Source: Coenobita brevimanus (lineage: Eukaryota > Arthropoda > Malacostraca > Decapoda > Coenobitidae). Taken from it: DNA of 64,000 nucleotides. A program made the position numbers and the translations under genes. The notes under the pieces are model-generated. The model searched no databases. It saw only the letters and a program-made list of their open reading frames with translations, and was not told the origin of the DNA. Location: positions 22,300,812-22,364,811 of the forward strand of contig CM064732.1 in the NCBI GenBank assembly GCA_032717465.1, written 5' to 3'. How positions within the stretch are numbered: position 1 is the first letter of the stretch; the number at the start of each line of letters is the position of its first letter. Positions 1 through 12,129 of the stretch are shown in pieces.

Positions 1-260
1 TATTACTCGTATTAAACCTCGCCATATTAATGGCGAAGCTTCTTGTTTTCGTCAGTATAATAATTATTATTAGCCTAATATTAAGCTTCGCCATGTAAAT
101 GGCAAAGTTTATTTTCGTCAGTATTATTAAGCTTCGCCACATAAATGGCAGTTTCGTGTTTTCGTCAGTATTATTGAGCTTCGCCTTTTAAATGGCGAAG
201 TTTATTGTTTTCATCAGTATTACTAAGTTTTGCCATATAAATAACGAAGTTTATAGTTTT
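1..260. repeat. Tandem repeat of a palindromic TTCGCCAT...ATGGCGAA unit
   Basis: About five degenerate copies of a unit of roughly 50 bp are seen, with palindromic cores near 17-37, 82-111, 127-150, 173-200 and 224-252. Each core reads roughly CTTCGCCATNTAAATGGCGAAG and is followed by a T-rich spacer ending GTTTTCGTCAGTATTATT. The core can fold as a hairpin of about 9 bp with a short AT loop. The array is cut by the window edge, so its full length is unknown. No coding potential is seen. Confidence 0.85.
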
Positions 261-262
261 CG

Positions 263-812
263 TCTGTTATTGTTATTCTTCTGCACTTTTTTCTTTGAAC
301 TTGATAATATTACACATAAAGCTACCCTAGGGTTACCCAAGTCCTTATGCCATATATAAATGATCTTGAAATATTTTTGCAGGCGATATACTTATTACTT
401 TATAAAAACAGCATATTTCAAATTAAAATAGCTAAGAAACTAATTGAGATACAGTATTTGGTTGAATATCCTATAATAAAAGCGTTTGCTGAATAATTTT
501 GCCTGATTATATTGCCATTTAGCCTGGTGGAAAGTACTGAATTCAGATCTGCTGCTTTTTCTTTGCAACACATTTTAGAGAAAACCACAAAAACTTTAAA
601 GCCGTAACTTTCCAGAAATATAGCTCTGGTCTCTGTTATGATCTGAAAGAAATGTGGTTACACCTAAGCAAATGGTTAGCCAGAGTTTGAGACAAACTTA
701 TATTTTACATATGCGTTCTTCAACACCTTAATCTTCACATCCCTTGTTGATGTTAACACAAGAAGTTACCTTCAGGTCTTCAGATCTTGTTTATATTAAG
801 CAAATCCTGTAC
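263..812. other. AT-rich spacer, no gene seen
   Basis: No ORF of interest, RNA gene or repeat is recognised. It is the left flank of the first I-like LINE. Confidence 0.6.
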
Positions 813-1210
813 ACATAATTATGGGGGGACTTTGATGGATGGTTGCGAAGAGTGAGGACGTGTTTCTGAGCTCTCGTCTAGCTGCAGGGCTGCCTCACCG
901 GCTTTAGCTTTGTTTTGTCCGCCACTAGGGCGTTTTCCAATAAAGTTAGGTTAGCTAGAACTAATTTTCCTCCCTGGCCTTAGTAGATATAGTAGGTGTC
1001 TATATCTAATTTCTGAGATTGCCTTTGCTTACTCACCTCTGGAGTGTACCCCTCACTGATCGCTCTGGGGTGTGAGTTACACACGGGCGCGTCCTCCCGA
1101 GAGTGGTTTGAGAGGGTAATCTCAGACTAGGTGTTTTTTCCCCGGGCAAATTCTCCCTTGGTTGTTTTTCTCTTTCTTCCCACTTCCCCCTCACGGGGGA
1201 AGTGGTAACT

Positions 1211-2605
1211 ATGGCGGACGCCACACCTGCCTCCCCCCCCTTCAGGGGGGGAGGTGGTCCTGACGAAAGTAGGAACGACCGGACTGACCACCCCCAGACT
1301 GACGGACGCCAGACTCGAGCCCCACTTGATATCCCGGTAGCAAATGCGACCTACGTCACCATCCATGCGCTAGGTTCCACTCCCCTGTCCAGTCTCAATC
1401 CCTTCCTTATCAAGAAGGTGATTGACCACTGTGCGGAGAAGTCAGAACAAGTTAAAAAACTTGCTAATGGAGATCTCCTGGTCAAAACTGTAAACTCGGC
1501 ACAAGTAAAGGATTTGTTGAAACTGCGCAAATTTCATTGTTACGATGTCGAAGCCAAAATCCCAGTCTCCATGAATTCTTGCAAGGGTGTTGTCACTTGC
1601 AGGGATCTCATGGTGATGAGCGAGGACGAGATCGTAAGTGAATTGGCGCAGCAAGATGTCATAGAGGCTAAATTCATAACTCGCTACTCGGAAGGCATAA
1701 GGACGAAGACAGCAACTATCATCTTGACGTTTGCCAAATCTTCTCTTCCTAATGAAATAAAAGTTGGTTACGAAATTATTCACGTTCGGCCGTACATCCC
1801 TAACCCTTTGCGTTGCCTGAAATGCCAGCTGTATGGGCATGGTACAAAGACTTGTCGGGCTTCCCAGCCAGTGTGCGGCAAGTGTGCAAGCCAGGGTCAT
1901 GATGCGGAAAGTTGCACATCAGACACAGTACGTTGCTTTCACTGCAAGGGTACTCACTCCACTTCCTCTAGGGATTGTCCCAAGTGGAAGGAGGAGAAGG
2001 AAGTCTGCGCAGTGAAGGCAACTGAGGGTATTTCCTACTACGAAGCTAGGAAAATGGTGAAGGAGTTGCATGCAACTCCCACGCCGAATAGGTCCTATGC
2101 TTCGGCGGTAATATCCCGTCCTGTGATGTGCTCTGTCGAGACGCAGACTGACCCTGTCTTTCTCCCTCCTGCCGCTCACAGTACATCTCCATCTCGACCT
2201 CCTGTCTGTTCCAACTCTCTCACTGACATCCCTAAAGCTTCAACTTACTCTCAGGCTGCTGCTGCCTCTTCATCAGTACGGCCTAAAACGAAGCCTGACA
2301 AGCCTACTAAGAATAACATGACCACCCTCACGAAACAGTCACGTCCTCATGTCCTTCCGGTTCCTACTCCAGCGAGGGAGAGAAAGGTTAGCTCTTCCTC
2401 GGGGAAGGCTGGGAACCTAGTTATTGATGATAATATGGAGGTTTCCATTAACAAGCACCGGATAGGGTCCTCGGTAGTCGCTCGCCTGCCGGCGGGCGAC
2501 AAAAAAAGACAAAGCACACTGGCCCCCAACGAAAATCTTAAACCGTCGCTTTCACTGTATTACAGTGGAATTGTAGAGGTATTGGGAATAAGTTACACAA
2601 TATAG
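1211..2605 (+). CDS. LINE ORF1, gag-like zinc-knuckle protein
   Basis: This is the RNA-binding ORF1 protein of an I/Jockey-type LINE, expected to coat the element RNA in the retrotransposition complex. The first ATG is at 1211; the frame opens slightly upstream on GTG. Three cysteine-histidine knuckles lie near residues 202-255: CLKCQLYGHGTKTC, CGKCASQGHDAESC and a third, looser CFHCKGTHSTSSRDC. A basic, Ser/Pro-rich tail follows. An N-terminal RRM-like region is usual in the group but I cannot confirm it by eye. The frame is open for about 464 codons, unlike ORF2, and its end overlaps the start of the ORF2 frame at 2542-2605. Confidence 0.85.
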   Translation: MADATPASPPFRGGGGPDESRNDRTDHPQTDGRQTRAPLDIPVANATYVTIHALGSTPLSSLNPFLIKKVIDHCAEKSEQVKKLANGDLLVKTVNSAQVKDLLKLRKFHCYDVEAKIPVSMNSCKGVVTCRDLMVMSEDEIVSELAQQDVIEAKFITRYSEGIRTKTATIILTFAKSSLPNEIKVGYEIIHVRPYIPNPLRCLKCQLYGHGTKTCRASQPVCGKCASQGHDAESCTSDTVRCFHCKGTHSTSSRDCPKWKEEKEVCAVKATEGISYYEARKMVKELHATPTPNRSYASAVISRPVMCSVETQTDPVFLPPAAHSTSPSRPPVCSNSLTDIPKASTYSQAAAASSSVRPKTKPDKPTKNNMTTLTKQSRPHVLPVPTPARERKVSSSSGKAGNLVIDDNMEVSINKHRIGSSVVARLPAGDKKRQSTLAPNENLKPSLSLYYSGIVEVLGISYTI

Positions 2606-5600
2606 CAATCTTGCTTTCTATACACAGGCCAGACGTTGTTTGTTTACAGGAGACGCGCCTGGAGGATCGTCCTGATCCTCCACAGTTCAAACACTACTAC
2701 TCGTATAGAAGATATGAAGGTCACGGAGTTGCCATTTACACACACAAATCACACCCACAAACGGAAGTGATTCTAAATTCTACTCTGGAAGCGGTCGCGT
2801 GCAGAGTAAAATTTAATAACACGTATCTGTCTATTTGCTCTCTGTACTGTCCTCCACATGGCCCCATTGATAGTGATGCTTTAAATTCACTAGTGGAACA
2901 CCTGCCTGGAAATAAGTTAGTGTTGGGCGATTTTAACGCCCATCACTATCAATGGGGTAGCTTGAGGATCGATGGTCGTGGGGAGCAAGTAGCCGACCTA
3001 ATACTACAGTCCAACCTCTGTCTTCTGAACGATGGTAGAAGCGACTTCGTGTAGATGATCGTACTGGTAACTTTTCGGCCATTGACTTATCTTTGGCCTC
3101 CTGGTATACATCAAGATCTCTCATGGGACCCTTACGACGACTCCTTGGGAAGTGATCATTTACCCATCTGTCTTTCTTATACACGCGACATCATTTCGGA
3201 CCCTCCACCTCCAAAATTTAACTATAAGAAAGCAGATTGGGGATCCTTCTCAAGGATCGCCAATTTAGATATATCTGGGGAGACCATAGATGTTAAGGTC
3301 GAAAATATAACCCAATCCATATTACACGCAGCTGAGGCTGCTATTCCCAAGACTTCTACAGTTCATGCAAAGCATAGAGCACATTGGTGGACGCCGGATT
3401 GCCGACAAGCATTAAGAAAACGCAATAGGAGATACAGGATTTTTGATAGTCAGCCCACTGAGAAAAATTTTATTGCATACAAACAGGCACGGGCTGAGGC
3501 AAGGAGAATAATAAGAAGGGCCAAACGTGACTCCTGGAGGTCCTTTGTGTCCACGGTGACTCGTACGACACCATTACGTAAAGTCTGGTCCACCATAAGA
3601 ATATTAAATAATAAAGGCCCATATTTCCCCATTACCACCTTGCAAGTAAATAATAACATCTATGACGAGCCCGTGGACGTTGCTAACATCCTCGCCAGGA
3701 GTTTTTCTCATGTAAGTAGCTCAGCCAATTATGACCCGCGTTTCCAACATCATAAACGCACGGCTGAGCTACAGATATTAGACTTTGCCACAGAAGACGT
3801 AAACTCCCCGTACAACCAAGAGTTTATGCTAGATGAACTGCTCCTTGCCCTTAAATCCTGTAAAGACACCAGCCCTGGACCAGACACCATCACGTACGGT
3901 ATGATCCAGCATCTTAATCAGGACAACCTGATTAAGATGTTAGCACTGTACAATGAGATTTGGGCGTCTCGAACGTTCCCAAACTCATGGCACTTTGCGC
4001 ACGTCATACCGATACCCAAAGAGGCTGGTCGTCTTATGAATCCCACTTCATTTCGTCCTATTGTGTTGACTTCTTGTCTATGTAAGGTCATGGAACGTAT
4101 GGTTAACAATAGGCTTCTTTTTGTTTTAGAGTCGAAGAATTTGTTAAATGATCAACAATGTGGCTTCCGTAAATACAGAAGTTCACTAGATCATTTAATG
4201 AATTTGGAGCATTGTATTGCAGAGGCATTTGCCAATAAAGAATTCATGATAGGGGTGTTCTTGGACATCCATAAAGCCTATGACATGACCTGGCGACACG
4301 GTATACTAATGAAGCTCTATGCTTATGGTTTAAGAGGAAATTTGCCTGTTTTTATTTCAAATTTCTTAAGGGACAGAACTTTCTCTGTCAAATTGCCCCG
4401 TAACGTAACATCGGATATATTTATCCAGGAAAACGGGGTGCCACAGGGAAGTGTGCTTAGTCCTACTTTATTTAGTATTATGATCAATGATATTCTGTCA
4501 TCAGCTCCCATCCCGAGGAATCTTAAATACTCACTCCACGCTGACGATTGTGCAATATGGCACTCTTCCCGTAATGCACAATTTTCGGTTGGGCGGATTC
4601 AAGCAGCCCTTGACTCCGTCCACCAATGGGCCTTGCAGTGGGGATTTAAGTTTTCCGTACGTAAGTGTGCCGCTATAGTTTTCACTAATCGTAACGTACC
4701 TAATTTGTGCTTAACTTTGGATAATCAGGCGGTACCTTTTCAAAATTCTGTAAAATTTTTAGGAATACATTTTGATCGTAGAATGAATTTTAAACTTCAC
4801 GTTAATACTTTGCTTGCTCGTTGTGATAAACCGTTAAATGTCCTCAAGTACCTAGCAGGTACTACCTGGGGTGCCGACAGAAAATCTTTATTAATGGTGT
4901 ATAAGTCCCTTATTCGATCGAAGCTAGACTATGGCGCACAGGTGTATGGCTCGGCATCTGATGCCACGCTGAAAGGATTGGATGTGTTACAGAATAAATG
5001 TTTGCGAATGTGTCTTGGAGCTGTCCGGTGTACCCGTGTAGCTTGTATGGAAGTGGAGGCGAATGTGCCTCCCCTCCGAATTCGCCGTGACCACGTGGCC
5101 TTGTCCTATGGTGTAAGGACATTAAGAAAAAGTAATATCGGCAATGTGGCCTGTACCCCCCTGCGTCAATACCACCACCTTCTGCGGGGGGTGCGTCGGC
5201 CACTTGCCGCTCGCCTCCACTTACTGACTCAGGAGCTTGATGTGGACCCCAGTGACTGTGACAAGTTGGTGCTTAAAAATATAGCGCCTTGGGAGCCACC
5301 CGGCTTTACAGTCGATGTTACATGGCTCCCAGCACCAAAGGCCAAGGCGCCGGAGGCGGAGGTCCACCACTTGTTTCGTAAGATCATTATTCGTCACTTG
5401 GGGTCCCATCAATTGTACACCGACGGCTCCAAGTCGAGTGAATGTGTGGGTGCAAGTGTGTGGTCGACTGAATGTGCCCTCAGGTATCGGTTGCCGACTC
5501 ATACATCTGTGTTTACTTCAGAACTTTTTGCTATTGACAAAGCCATAGACTATGCTCTCAATTCTAGACATGACTCATTTGTCATATTTTCAGATTCAAA

Positions 5601-6228
5601 ATCAGCCCTTCAGGCAATTGCATCTTGCACTACGGACTCTCATGAGATCCAGGGCAGCATCGTTAATAAGTTGCATTCATGCAACAAGTCATTCACGCTG
5701 ATCTGGGTGCCTGGTCATTGTCGTATCTACGGCAATGAGCAGGCTGACTTACTTGCAAAGTCGGCTGTGGAGCTCGAGGAGACTTGGGACGTTCCTCGTG
5801 ATCTACGGTCGAGTCTATCTCTCGGAAAAGAAATCAATAAATCTTCTGTGGCAAGGTCAGTGGACCAGACTAAATATTCCAACTTGTAAGCCGTACCTGG
5901 GCGACTGGGACACTGCCAACCGTCCCAGTCGCCTAGAAGAAAAGTGTTGGCACGGCTACGGCTGAATGCCACCGTTTTAACCCACATAAAACCTTATATG
6001 GAAAGACGCTTCCCACCGCACTGTGACATCTGTAATGCGGTGTTATCTATCAGTCATATCATCCTGCGCTGTCGGCGATTTATTCGTGAACGCGCTTCAC
6101 TTATGAATTACTGCAGCGCAGTTGACGTCCCCTTCACCCTTTCCACCATCCTGGGTGATGGGGACATTGTTATGACTGATAAATTGATGGCTTTCTTGAG
6201 AGAGACCGGACTGATCAGAGTGATGTGA
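2542..6228 (+). pseudogene. LINE ORF2: endonuclease, reverse transcriptase, RNase H, terminal zinc motif (frameshifted)
   Basis: An APE-type endonuclease begins in the ORF1 overlap (LQWNCRG), with CLQETRL, the LGDFNAHH block and SDHLPI near 3150. RT motifs follow: SPGPDTI (about 3870), FLDIHKAYD (about 4260), NGVPQGSVLSPTLFS (about 4435) and the catalytic box as HADD (about 4540), where YADD or FADD is usual. RNase H runs about 5413-5765, with LYTDGSKS, a downstream Glu, FSDSKSAL and WVPGHCRIYGNEQAD. A C-terminal C-X2-C-H-C motif lies at about 6025-6075. Damage: TAG at 3052-3054 caused by two compensating frame changes (about 3048 and 3128), then frame changes near 5826 and 5940. No ATG precedes the endonuclease, so the start is unclear. 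Confidence 0.85.
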
Positions 6229-6290
6229 CTTTTTTACTGTGTGGTTATGGTTTTTATGAACAGTAAATATGTATATATTGTAATATTAAT

Positions 6291-6768
6291 TAGGGTTGAC
6301 AGTTGACATATTTTAAATAGTTCCTCCTCCCACCGATCTATTTCTAATATAGATGTCCCCTACATTAAGCCAAATTCCTTGCCTGACAGTCACCAGCTGA
6401 TGAGTGCAAGTGTGCAATATAGGAAGGTATTGGGCACTTGCAGTCGATGGTAGTCTGCTGGGCGAGGTTCTTCAATTTTTGTATAAATTATGTAAATACA
6501 TTATATTATCTTGCTTAAGTTATTCTAATTAGGGACGACAGCTGACGTATATGGAAATGTTCCTGACTCGTCTGGTTCCCTTTCATATATTGATGTCCCC
6601 TATATTAGGTTGTGCCTCGACTGACAGTCACCAGGTGATGAGTGCAGGTATGTAATGTAGAAAAGCATTACATATCTGCAGTCGATGGTGTTCTCTTGGT
6701 CGAGGCTTTTTGAACATTAGTGTAGGTCTAGTTATTTGTCTCTTAGGATTTAGTATAGGTTAGCGATT
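6291..6768 (+). repeat. Tandemly duplicated 3' UTR module with a long hairpin
   Basis: Two diverged units of about 239 bp start at 6291 (TAGGGTTGACAGTTGAC) and 6530 (TAGGGACGACAGCTGAC). Each carries a 15-bp stem with an 8-nt loop: arms 6405-6419/6428-6442 and 6643-6657/6666-6680. Both stems sit between CAGTCACCAGSTGATGAG and GTCGATGGT; ACCA and TGGT could form an outer stem. The arm sequences differ between the units but pairing is kept. The likely role is recognition of the template RNA by the LINE reverse transcriptase (inference). Confidence 0.85.
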
Positions 6769-6829
6769 TATCTGTTAGGTGGTTAGTTTTAGGGTCTTTA
6801 GATTAGGTATTTTGTTTATAAGTAATATA

Positions 6830-7028
6830 AGGTTAAAAATATAAAAAATAAATAAAAATAAAAATAAAACTACAAAAAAATAAAATAAAAATTATTATAT
6901 ATATATGTACGTGTGCATGAAAGTGTGTATGTTCATATGCATGGATGTGTGTATGTATGTATGTATGTATATATATATGTTTGTATATATATGTATATAT
7001 GTGTGAATATATATACATATATATATAT
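6830..7028. repeat. AT/TG-rich low-complexity stretch in the LINE 3' UTR
   Basis: A-rich, then TATG/TGTA-rich simple sequence lies between the hairpin modules and the terminal stem-loop. The short ORFs across it are repeat translations. Confidence 0.8.
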
Positions 7029-7073
7029 TTGCCTTAATGACCAGAGGCTTCGGCCTCAATGGTCGATAGGCAA
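7029..7073 (+). other. Terminal stem-loop with UUCG tetraloop next to the LINE poly(A)
   Basis: Nested pairing: TTGCCT (7029-7034) with AGGCAA (7068-7073), GACCA (7039-7043) with TGGTC (7060-7064), and GAGGC (7044-7048) with GCCTC (7053-7057), closed by TTCG (7049-7052). The A-run begins at 7072. A 3'-terminal hairpin next to the tail is what a LINE RT would be expected to recognise; that role is inferred. Confidence 0.75.
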
Positions 7074-7096
7074 AAAAAAAAAAAAAAAAAAAAAAA

Positions 7097-9010
7097 CATA
7101 ATTATGGGACTTGCTTGGTTGCAGGGTGTGCAGACACGTCATTATGAATTCTTCTCTAGCTTTCAGGTCTGCACCACCGGCATTAGTTTATTTTTTTAAT
7201 TTTTTTTTTTCCCACCCTTCTGGTGACATGCTAGATATTTCCTCACAGTCTTCCCCTCCCTCATAGCTTGGTACAGTAGGTGTCTGCATCGTTATACTGA
7301 GATTGTCTTTGCTTTCTGCCCAGGGAGGTTCCCCCCACTGATCGCTCTGGGGAGTGAGCACACTGTCGAGTCTCCCTGGAGTAGTTTGAGAGCGCAGTCT
7401 CGGACTTAGGTGTTTTGCCTAGGTTGTCTGTCCCTTGCTCGTTTTTTCCCCTCCTTCCCACTTCCCCTGTTAGGATGCCGTGGTTACTGTGGCGAACGTC
7501 CCTGCCACCTCCCCCTCCCATCAGGAGAGAAGGTGATCCTGACGGACAAAGGAATGTTGACTAACTGCCCTCAGCCTGACGGACGCCATACTCGTTCCCC
7601 ACTTGACGTACTTGTAGATGTTGCATGCTCTAGGTTTAACTCCCATGGCCAGTCTCAGTCCCTTCATGATTAAGAATGTGATTGATGGCTGCGCTGGAAA
7701 GGTGAAACAAGTTTTAAAAAACTTGCGAACAGAGATCTTTTAGTCTTAATTGTAAACTCATCTCAGGTAAAGGATTTCCTTTACCTTGTTCACATGTTAC
7801 GATGTTGAGCCGCAAATTCCAGTTTCCGTGAATTCATGCAAGGGTGTTATCACTTGCAGGGATCTCATGGTGATGAATGAGGATGGCATCGTATATGAAC
7901 TAGCATAGCAAGGCGCAATTGATGCACAATTTATCACCCATTACACAGAAGGTACAAGGGCGAAGACTGCAACTATTATCTTGACATTTGGAAAAGTGTC
8001 TCTTCCCAATCATGTCAGAATTGGGTATGAAATTGTTCAAGTATGATCTTACATCCCTAATCCCCTTTGCTGTTTCAAATGCCAAATTTAAGGGCATGAT
8101 GAAAAGACTTGTCGGGCTTTAGTATCAGTTTGTGGCAAATGTGCAACATAGGTTCATGATGCTGAACACTGCACGTCAGAGACTGTCTCTTGCTTTTCTG
8201 CAAGGGTGCTCACTCCACTTCCTCAAGGGACTGTCCCAAGTGGATGAAGGAGAAAGAGGTCTGCGCAATGAAGGTGACTGAGGGCATCTCCTACTATGAT
8301 GCTAGGAAAAAAGGTAAAGGAGTTGCATCCAACTCCCATGCCGAATAGGTCCTATGCTTCGGCAGTGATGTCCTGTCCTGTGGTATGCTCTGTCGAGACA
8401 AAGACTGACCTTGCCCTTGTTCCTCCTGCCACTTACTCCACCTCTTCATCTCAGCCTCCTGTATGCTCCAGTTCTCTGACATCCCTAAGACTTCTACATA
8501 TTCTCATGCCGCTGCTGCCTCTCAATCAGTAAGGCCTAAACCAAAGTCTGACAAGTCTAGTAAGACTAATATGACCACCCTCACAAAACAGTCACATCCT
8601 CAAGTTCTTCCAGCTTCTGAACCAGCAGGGAAGAAAAGACTTAGCTCCTCCTTAAGGGAGTCTGGGAGCCTTGTCATTGATTAAAATATGAAGGTTTCCG
8701 TCAGCATGGACCAGGACAGGTACCCTGGTAGTAACTGCCCTGTTGGCGGGCAGCATAAAAAAACAAAAACAAGCACACTGGCCACCCCCTTAAATCTTAA
8801 ACCGTCGCACTCACTGTATTACAATGGAGCTGTAGGACTCTTGGGAATAAATTACACAATATAGCAATTTTGTTATCTATACACAGACCAGATGTTTTTT
8901 GTTTACAGGAGACATGCTTGATGGATCACCCTGATCCTCTACAGATCAAACACTACCACTCATATAGAAGATATGATGGTCACGGAGTTGCCATGTACAT
9001 ACACACTTAA
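7097..9010 (+). mobile_element. I-like LINE copy 2, 5' part only
   Basis: Collinear with copy 1 from its 5' end (compare 820-2750 with 7105-9000), including 5' UTR landmarks such as GATCGCTCTGGGG. It follows copy 1 directly in the same direction. Similarity stops near 9010, inside the endonuclease start, where the region holding the minus-strand DNA-element relic begins. The 3' part of this copy is missing. Confidence 0.8.
7491..9005 (+). pseudogene. Decayed LINE ORF1 and start of ORF2 (copy 2)
   Basis: Homologous to the ORF1 of copy 1, but the start is changed (ATGGCGGACGCC there, GTGGCGAACGTC here) and many indels and stops break it. Only pieces stay open, for example about 8296-8532 and 8463-8684. 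Parts of the knuckle region are still readable near 8070-8230. The ORF2 start is recognisable near 8890-9000. Confidence 0.8.
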
Positions 9011-9060
9011 AACATTATGTACACACTTAAAATACTAAGTATACTCATAATGCATCACTT

Positions 9061-10817
<1,757 letters not shown>

Positions 10818-10821
10818 AAAC

Positions 10822-11757
10822 AGGTTTGAAACAGGGATGTGTCATGTCTCCATGGTTGTTCAATCTGTACATGGATGGGGTAATAAAAGAGGTACAAGGT
10901 AGGGTAGTGGATGTTGGAGTGGCCCTGGTGAGAGAGGATAGTGTTTGGAAACTTCCTGCACTGTTGTTTGCAGATGATACTGTGTTGTTGAGTGAAGACG
11001 AAGGGGAGCTGCAAGGCTTGGTGGATGAGTTTGAGAGAGTGTGTAAGAAACGGAACCTAAAGGTGAATGTAGGGAAGAGTAAAGTGATGGTCTTTGAGAG
11101 AGGTGAAGCTAGTGAATGTACAGCGAGGTTAGAGGGTGAGGAATTGGAAAATGTGAGTACGTTTAAGTATTTGGGTAGTGTGATGAGTAAGGATGGAGGT
11201 TTGGAGGGTGAAGTGCTTGAAAGGGTACAGCAGGGAAGAAAAGTTGCTGGTTCTTTGAAAGCAGTGATAAGAAACAGGGAAGTGAGCATGGAAGTGAAAA
11301 AGTTACTGCATGACAGTATTGTGATACCAACTCTAACGTACGGAAGTGAAGCTTGGACATTGTTGGAAGGACACAAGTCAAGAGTGAGAGCAGTGGAAAT
11401 GAGTTATTTAAGAGGAGCCTGTGGAGTCGCATGGAGAGAGAGGCTGACGAATGAGGATATAAAGGAGCGTTGTGGTGTGGATGTGGATGTGATAGGAAGC
11501 GTTATGAGGAACACACTGAGGTGGTTTGGCCATGTAGAGAGGATGGAGGGCGAAAGACTGACGAAGAGAGTGTATGTGAGTGAGGTGGTGGGGGGAAGAG
11601 GGTGGGGGAGGCCGAGGATGAGATGGAGGGATGGGGTGGAGAGGTATATGAGAGAGGGGTGTGTGAGTTGGGAGCAGGGGAGTGAAATGGCGGGGGACAG
11701 GGCGACTTGGAGGCGATTTGTTTGTGGCCACCCCAAACGGGATTGAGGCGTCTGGCA
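10822..11757 (+). pseudogene. RTE-like LINE 3' fragment A: C-terminal half of reverse transcriptase
   Basis: An uninterrupted frame to the stop at 11746 holds the RT palm and thumb and a C-terminal region: GCVMSPWLF, the catalytic [26 protein letters not shown] and [17 protein letters not shown] sequence. The 5' end is truncated, so there is no genuine start; translation would begin at a TTG. The 3' end reads GGCGTCTGGCAATAGATA and continues into GATA-like repeats, the family hallmark here. This is the best-preserved copy of the family in the window. Assignment to RTE rather than another clade is tentative. Confidence 0.8.
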
Positions 11758-11769
11758 ATAGATACATAG

Positions 11770-11925
<156 letters not shown>

Positions 11926-12129
11926 GCTGGCCCTTGTATTGGCCCTCCAAAAAAAATTAGTTATTTTTTTCGCTCTCACCCTCCAGTTCAATACTATGTC
12001 ATTAGAAAATAACGTTGACAAAATTTCATAGACATACGATGATATTTAGGGTATGCTCAAAGATGTTATATTTTTGTCTCTATGATGCCTTATGCGATGA
12101 ATCGGTTATACATTACTTATTTTTTTTCT

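Larger units (their letters stand above)
813..7096 (+). mobile_element. I-like non-LTR retrotransposon, near full length (copy 1)
   Basis: The element has a GC-richer 5' UTR (about 815-1210), a gag-like ORF1, an ORF2 with endonuclease, reverse transcriptase and RNase H, a 3' UTR with a duplicated hairpin module, a TA/TG-rich stretch and a terminal stem-loop followed by a poly(A) run (about 7072-7096). RNase H after RT is typical of the I group and not of Jockey sensu stricto. The motif ACATAATTATGGG occurs both at the left edge (about 812-825) and directly after the poly(A). It is either a target-site duplication or the shared 5' start of the next copy. Several frameshifts in ORF2 mean it is dead. 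Confidence 0.85.

Noticed and set aside
6395..6450. Hammerhead ribozyme core suggested by CTGATGAG before the LINE hairpin
   Set aside because: The second unit has GTGATGAG and neither unit has the GAAA segment after stem II (both read GTCGATGG), so the catalytic core is incomplete.
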